NCBI GenBank assembly: GCA_043228905.1
Contig: JBHGNT010000016.1
Location: forward strand, 15,624,001-15,688,000
Reading direction: 5' to 3'
DNA: 64,000 nt
Source: Azolla caroliniana
Lineage: Eukaryota > Polypodiophyta
Numbering within the stretch: position 1 is the stretch's first letter; every line of letters begins with the position of its first letter. Both the position numbers and the translations under genes were made by a program. This document shows positions 30,285-41,274 of this stretch, piece after piece. The notes below the pieces were generated by a model. That model was given only the letters and a program-made list of their open reading frames with translations, was not told the DNA's origin and searched no databases.

Positions 30285-30873
30285 AGGGACCGATAAGGAA
30301 GGGGGTGCGGGACGAGCCGCCCTCTTTTACATGGGGAGAAAGACCGACCCGGCGAAGGTTGAGATTTGGAAAGAGAATGAAAGCCGGTCCTATGGGATTC
30401 CTTACACCGATCCGGCTGCAGGCCCGAGTGCCGGCGTGAGTCCTATAAGAGAGATCAGTGGCGACAGGAGAACGAGACTCGGTAATCCGGAGAAGGACGA
30501 ACGGACCCGGACGAGAACCGGGCGGAGCGGACTCCTGGATAACCATTCCGGGATGGAGGAAGAGAGCAGGCCTACGAAGAGGCCAAGGACACGGTACGTC
30601 GGTACCACGGGAGAGGGTGCGGAGTAAACCGCCCTCTCGGCATGAGGAAAAGGGTGACCCGGGACAGGGTCAAGAAGGCGACGAACGCCTACGGAGGATC
30701 CTTCACACCGGTTCTAGAGACTTTGGCAGTCGGCAACGCGGTCGATGTAAGACCAAGATACTGACGGTGGCGGCGAGGTGACGAAGACAATGGGCATAAG
30801 GAAGTCCGGTCCTACGGAGGATCCTTCACACCGGTTCCGGAGACTCCGGCTGTGCTGCCATCGTGGCAACGTG
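30285..30873 (+). repeat. Element A internal degenerate repeats, left part
   Basis: No coding sequence is preserved. A recurring motif of the form CCGGAGACtCCGGC...GTRAGACC appears here and again after the C2 insertion (see 36410-37705), at spacings of roughly 0.15-0.3 kb. Confidence 0.5.
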
Positions 30874-31180
30874 TGTTGAATACAAGTGTATAATGGACGT
30901 ATTCACACTATCCCTTTGTATAGCTCAAGTTTGGGCCATTTGTGTAATTAGCATAAATGGTAGTTGCCCTAAGCTTGTCACTATATAAAGTGACCTAGTA
31001 ACCTTTTTGTAAGGTTGGTTGTATTATTGTTTCTATTGAATAGAAAGACTCTTTGTGCCTCCTCTCTCTCTCTCTCTCTATCTCTGTCGCTGTGCACGAT
31101 CTTCGATTCTGTCATACGCAGGTATTCAACCCCAATCGAATGCTATCAGATCTTCCGCATTGACGGCCTTGTCTTCAACA
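30874..31180 (+). repeat. C2 5' LTR
   Basis: It runs TGTTGAATAC to GTCTTCAACA. A TATA box (TATATAAAG, 30982-30990) is followed about 75 bases later by a CT tract (31060-31083). Confidence 0.95.
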
Positions 31181-31877
31181 TCTGGTATCAGAGCCTGCAC
31201 AGTATTCGGTCCTTCAACCCGCTGTCGGCCGTCGTCTCAGCCTGCACAGCATTCGGTTTCTTGCGTCATTCGAAGAAGAGAGAAGAAGAAGAAAAACGAG
31301 GCTTGCATCTCATCGCGTTAGATCATCTTCGCTTGGAGTAAGCCAGCCGGCTGTACTCTGTTCCTTGTGATCGTAACCACTCGAGGTGAAATCCCCTTGT
31401 GCAACATTGACACGATCGTGCTCCACTCGGTTAAACGGCATCCGAAGAGGTCATCAAACGCTGCTCGCCGCTCATTGTAACCACTCGGTGCAGATCGGTC
31501 TCAAGACAACAACCCAAATTCGTGCTTCATCCGGCTGATCGACATTCGGGAGGATCAGTTGGATCCGTCTCTCTCGTCGCTGCAGTCACCCGAAGCAGAA
31601 TCGGTCCAGACAATCGGTTTCAATAATCGGTATTTGGCATATATATTCGGAAGCGAACCGGGCTCACTCCGACTCGGCAACATTCGGGAAGACCAGTCGG
31701 TTCTGTCCCTCAAGTTACCGGAGTCAATTCGAGCAAGTTCAACAATACATATATCCGAAGCCGAACCGACTCGGGTTCAAATCCGACTAGAACGATATCG
31801 GGTGAGCCAACCGGCTGCACTCCAACAAGGTTCGTAGTCAACTCCGAACCGAGCTTCGTCAACCGAAACCAAATTTG
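31181..31877 (+). promoter_or_regulatory. C2 primer site and long leader
   Basis: TCTGGTATCAGAGCC abuts the LTR and matches the initiator tRNA-Met primer site with a two-base spacer. The remaining ~680-base leader has several upstream ATGs and a 92-codon frame (31559-31837) with no recognisable domain. It may be a packaging or translation-control region. Confidence 0.7.
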
Positions 31878-34800
31878 ATGGCATCAACATCCGGCTCGTC
31901 AGAAATGAGTCTACGAAAGTTCGATGGATCGAACTTCAACTTCTGGAAGGAGCAAATGCAGGACTATCTCATAGTCAAGGGGCAAATCGATCCCATCGAA
32001 AATGAAGAACCTCCAGAAGGATACAAACCAATTGAGTGGCAGAAGCTGGACAGAATCGTCCGCGCCACGATTCGGATGCACCTATCGGAATCGGTATACT
32101 TTACGGTGCAATCGTGTACGACAGCATTCGAACTGTGGAAAACACTGTCGGACACTTACGAAAAGAAGGCCGCTGCAACAAAGATGTTTCTGATCCGGCG
32201 CCTCTACAACTTGCAGATGAAAGAATCAGATTCGGTTCAAGCACATCTCAATGAGTATGAAAGCATAAGCTCCCAAATCTCATCTCAGGGGACGGCAATC
32301 GAGGATGAACTCAGAGCAATGATACTCATGAGTAGCCTTCCCTCATCATGGGAAACTTTCGTCACAACCTTGTGCAACGCGTCAACCACGGCTGTTAAAT
32401 ACTCCGAAGTCACGAGCGCAATGCTGACCGAAGCAGCTCGGAGAAAGTCTTTCGCCAAAGACTCAACAGACGACGCTTATGTAGTGCAAGGTTCAACAGA
32501 CCGATCGAACATACGAGGAAGAGATTCCTCACGGCAGCCGAACAATCAGCGAAGACGGAGCCAGTCACGGGATAATCGAATCTGCAACTATTGCAAGAAA
32601 CCCGGACACATCAAAGCCGACTGCCGCGCACTCAAGAACAAGAACGACAAGTCTCAGAAATCAGACAAGAAGAGTGGCCGGCATGAGGAGATCAATTACG
32701 TCAGCTTCTCAGCTGATGTGCTACCAAACGACCCGAATATACTATCAATCGAAAATCCAGTCGGATCAGAAGTTCTGCTCACGACTGAAGAATCGAGCAC
32801 ATGGCTCTTAGATTCGGGCGCGTCATTTCACGTGACTCCTCATCGATCCCAATTTCGGCAATATACGATCCGTCACTCCGACTCAGTTCGAGTCGGCAAC
32901 TCGCAACACTGTGACATCATTGGAATCGGCACAGTAGAGCTCAACCTTGCAGGTGGCTCTACACTTGTACTTCACAATGTCCGACATGTACCCGAGCTCT
33001 CAAGGCCATTGATCTCAGTCGGACAACTAGATGAAGACGGCATTCGTGCCGGTTTTTCTTCGGGAGGGTGGACACTCCACAGGGGGAACCTCCTGCTTGC
33101 TAGAGGACCCAAGATACACTCACTGTATCCGTTACATGTTACGCTCAGAGAGGGTAACCTGTTTTTGGTGGATATTCCTGTGTCATCACTATGGCACAGA
33201 AGATTAGGACACCTCAGCAAGGCCAGCATTACGCACCTATCTAGAGCCGGATACATCCCTAAACTCTCCTTCATGGACCATCAATTCTGCGAACATTGCC
33301 AGTATGGCAAACAAGCAGCCGCATCACACCCGACATCAGCACCAAGAGAAACGAGACCTCTCGATTTAGTCCACTCGGACGTCTGTGGCCCAATGCCGCA
33401 TCAGTCTCTTGGCGGTGCCTCTTACTTCGTCAGTTTTATTGACGATTCGACTCGAAAGGTGTGGGCTTATCCAATTCGCACCAAAGATCGTGTCTTCTCG
33501 ATCTTCTCCGATTGGCTCGCTATGGTAGAAAATCAAACTGACCGAAAACTGAAATGCTTTCGGACCGACAATGGGGGAGAGTTCAAATCAGAAGAATTCG
33601 TCAAATTCTGCCGACAACGCGGCATCCGACGTGAATTTACGGCACCACACAGTCCGGAGCAAAACGGGATTGCAGAACGCATGAATCGGACAATCCAAGA
33701 ACGGATAGTTTCCATGCTCCAACACTCCGGACTGTCGGATGGCTTCTGGGCAGAGGCTCTACTCACGGCAGTACACATAATCAATATGTCGCCAAGCAGA
33801 CCTCTAGGACTTCAAATTCCTCAGGAACTATGGATCGGCAGTAAGCCGAATTACGACAAGCTGAGGATCTTCGGATGTGAGGCGTACGCCCTTATTCCGA
33901 AAGATGATCGCCGAAAACTTGCACCTCGGTCCAGGAAATGCATTTTCCTTGGATATGGATCAGACGGCGAAATGGGATACCGACTCTGGGACCCCGAACG
34001 CAGACAAATCGTTCGAAGTTCGGACGTTGTGTTCAACGAGTCGGCTATGAATCCATCAGTCGAAAAACCGATCGAAGTCCGAAGGGTAACATTTTCCGAT
34101 GTGCCGACCCTTCAAGAAGGCCCCGCTCTTAACACACGGTCAGCTTCACGGGTAGCTGAACCTTACACCACCGACTCGGACAACTTTGACTCGGCACAGC
34201 AGAATAATTCGCTTTCGGACCATCCGACCTCGATACCCGATGCGACCAGTCCAATCATACCTCGACGATCCGAGAGACTGTCGCAACCTCCGGAGAGGTA
34301 TTCTCCTGGAATTTTCTTCACCGACGCCGGCGAACCGATGTCTTACGAAGAAGCATCGACATCTGTCGATTCAGCCACCTGGCATCTGGCGATGGAGTCG
34401 GAAATGCACTCCATTCGGGCAAACAAGACTTGGGATCTGGTCGAACTACCTAAGAATCGACGTGCTCTTCCTTGCAAGTGGGTTTATCGACTAAAAGAGA
34501 CGTCTGATTCGACCACCCCAAAGTACAAGGCCAGATTAGTTGCGAAGGGCTTCCGACAAGAATATGGCGTCGACTTCGACGAGATTTTTTCACCAGTGGT
34601 GAAAATGACAACCCTTCGTTTTCTACTCGGCGTAGTGGCAGCCGACAACTTGGAGCTGATTCAGCTAGATGTCAAAACAGCCTTCCTCCATGGTGACCTT
34701 GAAGAGGAAATTTATATGGAGCAGCCAAAAGGCTTCGTGGCAACTGGCCAAGAACATCTAGTCTGCCGACTCAGGAAGAGTCTATACGGCCTCAAACAGG

Positions 34801-35909
34801 CACCGCGACAATGGTACAAGAAGTTCGACGACTTCATCCAATCGATCGGCTTCTCAAAAAGCGATGAGGACCATTGTCTTTTTACCAACACAGCTCAAGA
34901 TGGATCACCCATCTTCCTCATCATTTACGTGGACGACATGCTAATTTCTGGACGCCACGCGGGCGAACTTGCCGATCTCATTCGGCAACTGCGGTTGAAG
35001 TTTGCCATGAAGGACCTCGGTCCGGCACGACACATACTTGGCATGAAGATTAGTCGGCATCGCGATAAACGACATCTTTTTTTGTCTCAGACCGACTATA
35101 TCGGACGTGTCTTGGAACGCTTCAACATGCAATCAGCCAGATCTGCTTCAACCCCGCTCCCCATGAATCTTCGGCTCTCTCAGCGAGACTGCCCGACATC
35201 CGGTCCGGAGGGGGAAGATATGAAGTCGGTACCGTATGCACCGGCAGTCGGCTCCCTTATGTACCTGATGGTCGCGACACGGCCTGATATTTCTCATGCC
35301 GTAGGAGTCGTTAGCAGATTTATGCACAATCCTGGCCGATCGCATTGGAACGCAGTCAAGCATGTGTTCAAATATCTGGCTGGCACAAAAGACCACGGCA
35401 TTCTTTTCGGTCCGAACTCAACCTCAGGCGTAGTCGGTTACACCGACTCGGACTTCGCCGGCTGTATAGACAGTCGGAAATCAACAACTGGATACTGCTT
35501 CAAATTCGGCAATGGAGCAATTTCATGGAAGTCGAAACTTCAGGAGTGCACAACGACCTCAACGACCGAAGCAGAATATGTAGCTGCGTCCGACGCTGCA
35601 AAAGAAGCTTTGTGGCTCGGCCGGCTGGTGCACACGTTTCGGCAAGTCGACCATGACTCGGCTCCAGTTGTCTATAGCGACAGTCAAGGTGCTGTTGCCT
35701 TGTCGAGAAATCCGGTTCACCACAACGCCTCCAAACATATCGACGTTCGATATCACTTCGTTCGGGACTGCGTCATTTCAGGGAAAATCGGTCTAGAGAA
35801 AATATCCACAACCGACAATGTCGCAGATGGAATGACCAAGTGTCTTTCGGCAGACCGCTTTCGGTCCCTTCGGCATCAGATGGGCGTAACGACAAACCAG
35901 TCCGGTTAG
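31878..35909 (+). CDS. C2 gag-pol polyprotein, 1343 aa
   Basis: A single frame encodes the copia polyprotein. Gag starts SLRKFDGSNFNFWKEQMQDY and contains a CCHC knuckle (CNYCKKPGHIKADC, near residue 235). Protease follows (WLLDSGASFHVTPH, near 308). Integrase has the zinc tail CEHCQYGKQ, core DDSTRKVWAYPIRTKDR, RTDNGGEF (near 561) and EQNGIAERMNRT. RT has KWVYRLKETSD, QLDVKTAFLHGDLEEEIYM and YVDDMLISG (near 1015). RNase H has GYTDSDFAGCIDSRKSTTGY, STTEAEYVAASDAAKE and HIDVRYHFVRDCV. All catalytic acidic residues I can check are present. ATG 31878 begins MASTSGSSEMSL. Confidence 0.95.
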   Translation: MASTSGSSEMSLRKFDGSNFNFWKEQMQDYLIVKGQIDPIENEEPPEGYKPIEWQKLDRIVRATIRMHLSESVYFTVQSCTTAFELWKTLSDTYEKKAAATKMFLIRRLYNLQMKESDSVQAHLNEYESISSQISSQGTAIEDELRAMILMSSLPSSWETFVTTLCNASTTAVKYSEVTSAMLTEAARRKSFAKDSTDDAYVVQGSTDRSNIRGRDSSRQPNNQRRRSQSRDNRICNYCKKPGHIKADCRALKNKNDKSQKSDKKSGRHEEINYVSFSADVLPNDPNILSIENPVGSEVLLTTEESSTWLLDSGASFHVTPHRSQFRQYTIRHSDSVRVGNSQHCDIIGIGTVELNLAGGSTLVLHNVRHVPELSRPLISVGQLDEDGIRAGFSSGGWTLHRGNLLLARGPKIHSLYPLHVTLREGNLFLVDIPVSSLWHRRLGHLSKASITHLSRAGYIPKLSFMDHQFCEHCQYGKQAAASHPTSAPRETRPLDLVHSDVCGPMPHQSLGGASYFVSFIDDSTRKVWAYPIRTKDRVFSIFSDWLAMVENQTDRKLKCFRTDNGGEFKSEEFVKFCRQRGIRREFTAPHSPEQNGIAERMNRTIQERIVSMLQHSGLSDGFWAEALLTAVHIINMSPSRPLGLQIPQELWIGSKPNYDKLRIFGCEAYALIPKDDRRKLAPRSRKCIFLGYGSDGEMGYRLWDPERRQIVRSSDVVFNESAMNPSVEKPIEVRRVTFSDVPTLQEGPALNTRSASRVAEPYTTDSDNFDSAQQNNSLSDHPTSIPDATSPIIPRRSERLSQPPERYSPGIFFTDAGEPMSYEEASTSVDSATWHLAMESEMHSIRANKTWDLVELPKNRRALPCKWVYRLKETSDSTTPKYKARLVAKGFRQEYGVDFDEIFSPVVKMTTLRFLLGVVAADNLELIQLDVKTAFLHGDLEEEIYMEQPKGFVATGQEHLVCRLRKSLYGLKQAPRQWYKKFDDFIQSIGFSKSDEDHCLFTNTAQDGSPIFLIIYVDDMLISGRHAGELADLIRQLRLKFAMKDLGPARHILGMKISRHRDKRHLFLSQTDYIGRVLERFNMQSARSASTPLPMNLRLSQRDCPTSGPEGEDMKSVPYAPAVGSLMYLMVATRPDISHAVGVVSRFMHNPGRSHWNAVKHVFKYLAGTKDHGILFGPNSTSGVVGYTDSDFAGCIDSRKSTTGYCFKFGNGAISWKSKLQECTTTSTTEAEYVAASDAAKEALWLGRLVHTFRQVDHDSAPVVYSDSQGAVALSRNPVHHNASKHIDVRYHFVRDCVISGKIGLEKISTTDNVADGMTKCLSADRFRSLRHQMGVTTNQSG

Positions 35910-36102
35910 AGCTGGACACAGCGCAGGATGGTTTCAGACAACCGACATCAGTTCCCTAATGATCGGCTTCAACTCTTCCGACCCGACCAGTCCGGTCTTC
36001 TGCCTTCGGACCCTGCCGACTCGAACAAAACTGATATGTCCGAGAACCTAGGTTTATACCTGTAATCTTAGATAACCCATGTATACGCCCATTACGGGGG
36101 AG

Positions 36103-36409
36103 TGTCGAATACAAGTGTATAATGGACGTATTCACACTATCCCTTTGTATAGCTCAAGTTTGGGCCATTTGTGTAATTAGCATAAATGGTAGTTGCCCTA
36201 AGCTTGTCACTATATAAAGTGACCTAGTAACCTTTTTGTAAGGTTGGTTGTATTATTGTTTCTATTGAATAGAAAGACTCTTTGTGCCTCCTCTCTCTCT
36301 CTCTCTCTATCTCTGTCGCTGTGCACGATCTTCGATTCTGTCATACGCAGGTATTCAACCCCAATCGAATGCTATCAGATCTTCCGCATTGACGGCCTTG
36401 TCTTCAACA
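36103..36409 (+). repeat. C2 3' LTR
   Basis: It is identical to the 5' LTR except for one base near its start. It is preceded by GGGGGAG and followed by ACGTG. Confidence 0.95.
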
Positions 36410-37705
36410 ACGTGAGACCGAGGGAGAAGGAAGGTGGCGGCGGGAAACGGGACCCGGCTATGCGGAAGACACGAGGAGAGTCCGGGAGGGACTCAAACAA
36501 AAGACACTTGAGTTTCGGCAAGCATAGAAACGGAGTCCGGTCCTATGGGACCCTCACACTGATCCGGAGACTCCGGCAGTTCGGCCAACGTGGCAACGTG
36601 AGACCGAGGGAGAAGGACGGTGGCGGCAGGGAACGGGACCCGACGACACGAGGTTTGGAAGAAGCCAGTAAGGGCAAACATGGAGAGGTGTGTCAGACCG
36701 GAAAGGCACACCTTGGGCAGAACAAGAGTCTCGCAAGTGGCCATCGCGGGCCGGATCGAAACGTGACTACGGGACGGTGTTCGGCGCGGGCGGGGCCGAA
36801 CGAAGGAAGCGGAAGACGGCACAAGGGAGGTGCCGAGAACGAAGTGACAAGTGCCTAGTGGACTGCACAGGGTCGGGATCAGGATGGCAAGAGAGGCCGG
36901 AGGAGGATCCTCCACACTCGCTTCGTAGATCTCGGTAGCTCTGTCGAAGTAACGAAGACTGACATGACAAGCCAGGGTGACAAGCTGGTGGGGGCGAGGG
37001 GACGACGGCAAGCGGAAGACTCAGGACCTGTTGCAGCAGCACGGAGACGGGAAGGGCCAAGCGGGCTACTACGGGGTGTTCCTCGGATGCAGAGGACACC
37101 GGTATGCGGGTGAGCGGCGATGCACGATCTGGCCGGAAAGGGGCCGACGAGGTGTGCAATAAACCGGAGTGCGACATAGGCAGTGCCAAACAACGGGCGA
37201 GGGTGCATGGCACACGGAGGTAACGAAGCGGAAAGGCGAGCGTGGAGAACGTCGGAAAGGGATCCTCCACACCGTTCCGGAGACCATGGCGGTTCGAGCC
37301 AACGTGACGATGTAAGACCATGGAGAAGGAAGGTGGCGGCGGAAGGACGAAGGCAACGCAAAACACCATCGGGACATCACGATTCGACAACGGAGGCCAA
37401 GCGGGCTGCCACGGGCATTCCTCAAGCGGAGGACATCGGGCATACGGTAGGAAGCGGGGCGTTCATACGACCGAACAAGCGCCAACGGAAGAACGCGTAC
37501 TACGGAGATCGCGGCAGAGGACCCATCGACGGGTCGAACGAGCCTACGGGGAGGCGAGCGCGAAGGAAGAATCGAACCCAACAGATCAAACCGGCAGCGA
37601 GCCGAGATGCGGATCACGGAAGACCGGTTTCTCACCGGCCGAAATCCCTCACCCTTCAACCGGACTTGGCGCATACCGGTGGATGTGCAGTTAGGTGGCG
37701 GCGGA
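36410..37705 (+). repeat. Element A internal degenerate repeats, right part
   Basis: Motifs such as GAGACCGAGGGAGAAGG (two copies, near 36412 and 36600) and CCGGAGACTCCGGCAG or close variants recur. GATGTAAGACC and ATCCTCCACACC also recur. No domain is recognisable in any frame. The sequence is GC-rich and G/A-rich on the plus strand. Confidence 0.5.
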
Positions 37706-38002
37706 TGTCGTGAAGAATTTCGGCTATAGGCAAAAACCGGGAAACATTGGCTACATCGGCGGGGTGCAGCGTGTGTACGCACCCATGTACATTTAGTGTG
37801 AATATCGAGGGTGCCTTTATGGGAACGCCCTTTCCTTGTTCTATAAAAGGAAGGGAACGCCCTTTGTAAAAGGGTTGCCCATTTTGCATTAGAGGGTATA
37901 CCGTTAGATTTAGAGTTAGCTTCTTCGTCTTCTTCTCCTTCGTGTTCGCTTAGGGTTTGCTGCAGCTCATCTCCTGTGCAAGACCCCGCTCGGCGAGACG
38001 AG
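37706..38002 (+). repeat. Element A 3' LTR, first part
   Basis: It starts TGTCGTGAAGAATTTC like the 5' LTR and runs to the G1 insertion. It lacks about 75 bp relative to the 5' LTR. The last five bases, ACGAG, are the G1 target duplication. Confidence 0.85.
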
Positions 38003-38459
38003 TGTTAATCGGCTAATTACTAACTACTACCGATACAGAAGAGTGAACGTCGCTACTCAACGTTCTAACAAGGAATTGTGTTTTACGAACGGAATTATAC
38101 TCTATTAATCGGTAATTACCGTGATCGTTACTTAGTTATAAATTAGGAAGCTTGCACTTAACAACATAGACAATAGAAAGAACACAGAATCCGTACAGGA
38201 TATTCCTAACTTAAACTTATATTACTAAATAAAACGACCTTTCTTACAATGCCTTCGGTTCCCTTTTATAGGTATACCGAAGGTCTTTTCTCATCAAGAA
38301 CTATTCCTACTTACTATCAAGAATTACAAAATTATCTAACTAACTTAGTTCTCTTCGTTTACTGCCGAGTCATTGATCCGAACAGTCGATCCGAACCGAC
38401 TCCGTTTTCGACGCTTTCCCACTTGTTCGGTAAAACTGACTGTCCGGGTCTGGGTAACA
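38003..38459 (-). repeat. G1 3' LTR
   Basis: On the minus strand it runs TGTTACCCAGACC to CCGATTAACA. The preceding element sequence (CACGGACGTGCCAAG) is not a typical polypurine tract. Confidence 0.9.
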
Positions 38460-38503
38460 CTTGGCACGTCCGTGGGCCAGGACCTTGTCCAGCGAACCCA
38501 CGC

Positions 38504-41163
38504 CTATTCCTGTAGCTCTTCATCCGAATCGTTCAGAATATCAAAAATCGAAGGCTCTTCTGGCCTTGGATGTATTCCCTCTATATCTTCGTCTTCATCT
38601 GTGTCACAGTCGTCATTCGGAGCAGGTTTTGAATGTTGTGATTCGGTTGGCTGCTCTGGTTCACTTCTTCCAGGAGTTTGAAGACCAGGAGTCTTGCTGG
38701 TTCTTTCAGCTTCAATTTTATCCAACTGAACAGAAGTGCCTATATCATGTTTGTCGAATTCTTGCATAATACGTTGAATTTCTTCTCTGTAAAATGCCGC
38801 AATTTCGTCTATATCTTTCATGATATCCTCTTGGATATTGTCAATATCCTTTTGTGCTATTTTAAAAAAACCTGCACCTTGGACTTGACGGTTATTTTTG
38901 TCGGCACGCAATAACTGTAATTCCGCCGCTTGTGCCGTCCATAACTTCCATCCTTGCGCAAGGGATTCATGGATCATTTCCTTTGCTAGGTTTCGATGTT
39001 TCCCTATGATGCGCTGCACTTTGTCCCTAATGATGCTTGCGACGAATTGAGCGGCTTGCAACTCTTTCTGTAAATCCGTAATAGTGGCTCGGTTTTCACT
39101 TTCAGCCCGCATTAGTTTGGATTCGACTACATATATGTCCAGCCGCCTTTGTTCCGATATCTTCCGAATTTCGTTTAGTTGTTGTTCGAATGCCGATTTC
39201 TCTTTGCTCCATTCCTCCTGGTGTTCCGTAATTCTTCTGTTGACTTCTTCAAGACTCCGCTCTTTTTCTGTCAATTGACTTTCCTGTGACACTATATACC
39301 TTTCGAATTCTTCAATTTGTTCGGTATATGTATGATTGGCCGTCTTAGCTTCTTCCAGATTTTTCTGTAATTCGTTTATTAATTGATTTTTTTCTTCGAG
39401 AACTTTGTATTGGCCATTCTGAATGGTTTCTATTTGTTTTTCTAATTCTGTAGTTCGAAATACAGCATTGTTGGCCCTTGTTGTTTTTGCTTGTCGTGCT
39501 TTCTCAGCATCCTCCAATTTCTGCTGCCATTCTGACTCCGACGCCATAAGCCGTGCCTGCGTTTCCCATTTGTTTAGACTTTCTTTTAGTTCTTTATTTT
39601 CTGCCTGTATGTTACAAAACTGATGTTTCAGCACCTCCGCCGATGCTGATACACTTTTGTATCTTTCAGCCATATCACTGGCTGCTTTGCGTGCCGTTTC
39701 ATATTCTTTATGAATTTCGACCAGTGCTTCATGTAATGGTGGCATTTCAATAGCCTCCCCTCTATTCTGTGCACTTCTTTTCCGGCCGATTTTCTCTATC
39801 TCTGCTTTTTCTTGAGGTTCCAACACTCCTCGTAAGGCTTTCTGTATCATTATTCGGTCATTATGTTCTTGAGCCAGCCGTTCTGATACTTCTGTCAATC
39901 TTTTAGCCAACCATTCAACCAGTTCGTATGAAGTTCCGAACTGTAAAATGGCAGCTAATTCATGTGCTGCTGGTGGAATATCCAAGTACCCATGTGCTTC
40001 CCGAATTGCTACTTTTGAAGATTGTCCTTGTTGAGGTTGTGTCGAAACGCTCTCATTCCCTGGTTTTATTACTTCTGCTACTACAGGCGTATTCGAATTT
40101 TCCTTTGTGCGTTGCCTTTTCGGTGCTGACCCATCACTGTTTTCTGGTTGGAATTGCCTATTAGCCTTTTGTTTAACCCTTGTCCTTTGTCGCATCTTCT
40201 CTGGTTGTTGTCGATTTTTTGTCGGCTGCTGCTTGTTTATCAAATTGTCAACTGTTTCTTGTTCGGCTGCTGGTTGCCTGTTTTCGGAATTCTCTGGTCT
40301 TGGTGGTTCCGACTGAGGCATATCCGTTTGTATATTATCGGCATGTGCCGATTCCTCCTCTATCCATTCTTCATGTACTACCTATCGGTGTCTTCGCAGT
40401 GTTTGTACTATCGGTGGTCTTCTTGACTGAACAGGAATTTCCGATTCTTGAATCGGAAACAATACCGATAGCCAACGACCAAAAATTTGCTTCATTGGTT
40501 TTCTTGTTTTCACCCCTTGTAGCTGCTCTCTCAGAGCTTCCCCCGACAATAGTGGCCAGTTGAAATCCTCCTTTTCGTATGCGGCTATGATAAACCCAGC
40601 CCTTTTTTCGGCATACAATAAAAACGGGGACTGACAAATCCCACCTCTAGTAAAAATCTAGCCACTTCATGGAAAAACTCATCCCGACCTCCATAAGTCT
40701 GATATGCTTTTGCCGAGGGTGAGTATTCCCCGAAATACGATTGGAGTGCTTCTGATGAAGGTTTTTTAACTGCCTCAAAGCCTCCTCTTGGCATCTGTAA
40801 TGCATTTCGTATTTTCTTTGTGGTGACCTTGGTGATGTCTAACTGTTGTACCAATTCTTCCGCCTGCGGATGAGGTTCCGCTTCTGCTACTTTGATGAAA
40901 CCTTGTAAGTTTCTCTCATGAAGCCATAGTCGCAGTTCTTCAGACACAGGAATCGGCATGACTTCTGTGTTTGCTTGTTCTGAATCACTTGTCGATGACA
41001 GTTGGAGATCTGCACAGCTTCTGTAGCGATGAAAATCAGAAAAACAGAGTTTGGGCGAACTAGGGCACGAAGGCTCAGACTGTTTCGATATCTGCACTCG
41101 TTTCTGTTGTTTTGGCGACACAGAAGATACAGAAATATGCTTTAAAGATATTAACTTATGCAT
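38504..41163 (-). pseudogene. G1 extra ORF downstream of integrase (ORF3)
   Basis: From ATG 41163 to the stop at 38504 this would encode about 886 residues. It is broken by loss of one A in an A-run (40603-40608, six against seven in G2) and by a TAG at 40382 where G2 has CAG. Order: Ser-rich N-terminus; a globular-looking region (EELRLWLHERNLQGFIKVAE, FHEVARFLLEVGFVSPRFYC); a Q/K/R-rich basic linker with an NLS-like PKRQRT; a second folded stretch (HELAAILQFGTSYELVEWLA); a long coiled coil (from about KALRGVLEPQEKAEIEKI to the AGFFKIAQKD region); and an acidic tail (DDCDTDEDEDIEGI, LNDSDEELQE). No signal peptide or membrane span is visible, so it is not a classical env. I do not recognise the family. 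Confidence 0.75.
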
Positions 41164-41266
41164 TATGACTAAAGAATAGTAATTGCTATTAATGTAGGAA
41201 TTAATTAGTATTAACTCTACGTGTAGTGGTTGTACTACTTACTAATAATCATGCAATTCCTCTTTC

Positions 41267-41274
41267 TATTTATA
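41267..41274 (-). promoter_or_regulatory. TATA box upstream of G1 ORF3
   Basis: TATAAATA on the minus strand lies 104 bases upstream of the ORF3 ATG and is conserved at the same distance in G2. It could drive a separate ORF3 transcript; this is an inference. Confidence 0.45.

Larger units (their letters stand above)
30874..36409 (+). mobile_element. Intact Ty1/copia element C2
   Basis: Two 307-bp LTRs differ at one visible base (TGTTGAATAC against TGTCGAATAC) and are flanked by the 5-bp duplication ACGTG (30869-30873, 36410-36414). There is a primer site, one uninterrupted gag-pol frame and a polypurine tract (GGGGGAG ending 36102). All standard domains are present in copia order. The near-identical LTRs and open frame mark a very recent insertion that may still be competent. 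Confidence 0.95.

Noticed and set aside
36493-37782. Overlapping minus-strand frames of 160-237 codons in element A
   Set aside because: They are Arg/Ser/Pro-rich composition artefacts opposite a repeat region and have no recognisable motif.
39928-40563. Leu/Phe-rich plus-strand frames opposite G1 ORF3
   Set aside because: They are shadows of the Q/K/E-rich ORF3 and reappear opposite G2 ORF3 (63475-63931) for the same reason.
38504-41163. ORF3 as a retroviral-type envelope
   Set aside because: It stands in the env position, but I see no signal peptide, membrane span, furin-like site or Cys-rich ectodomain. It is highly charged, with a coiled coil and acidic tail.
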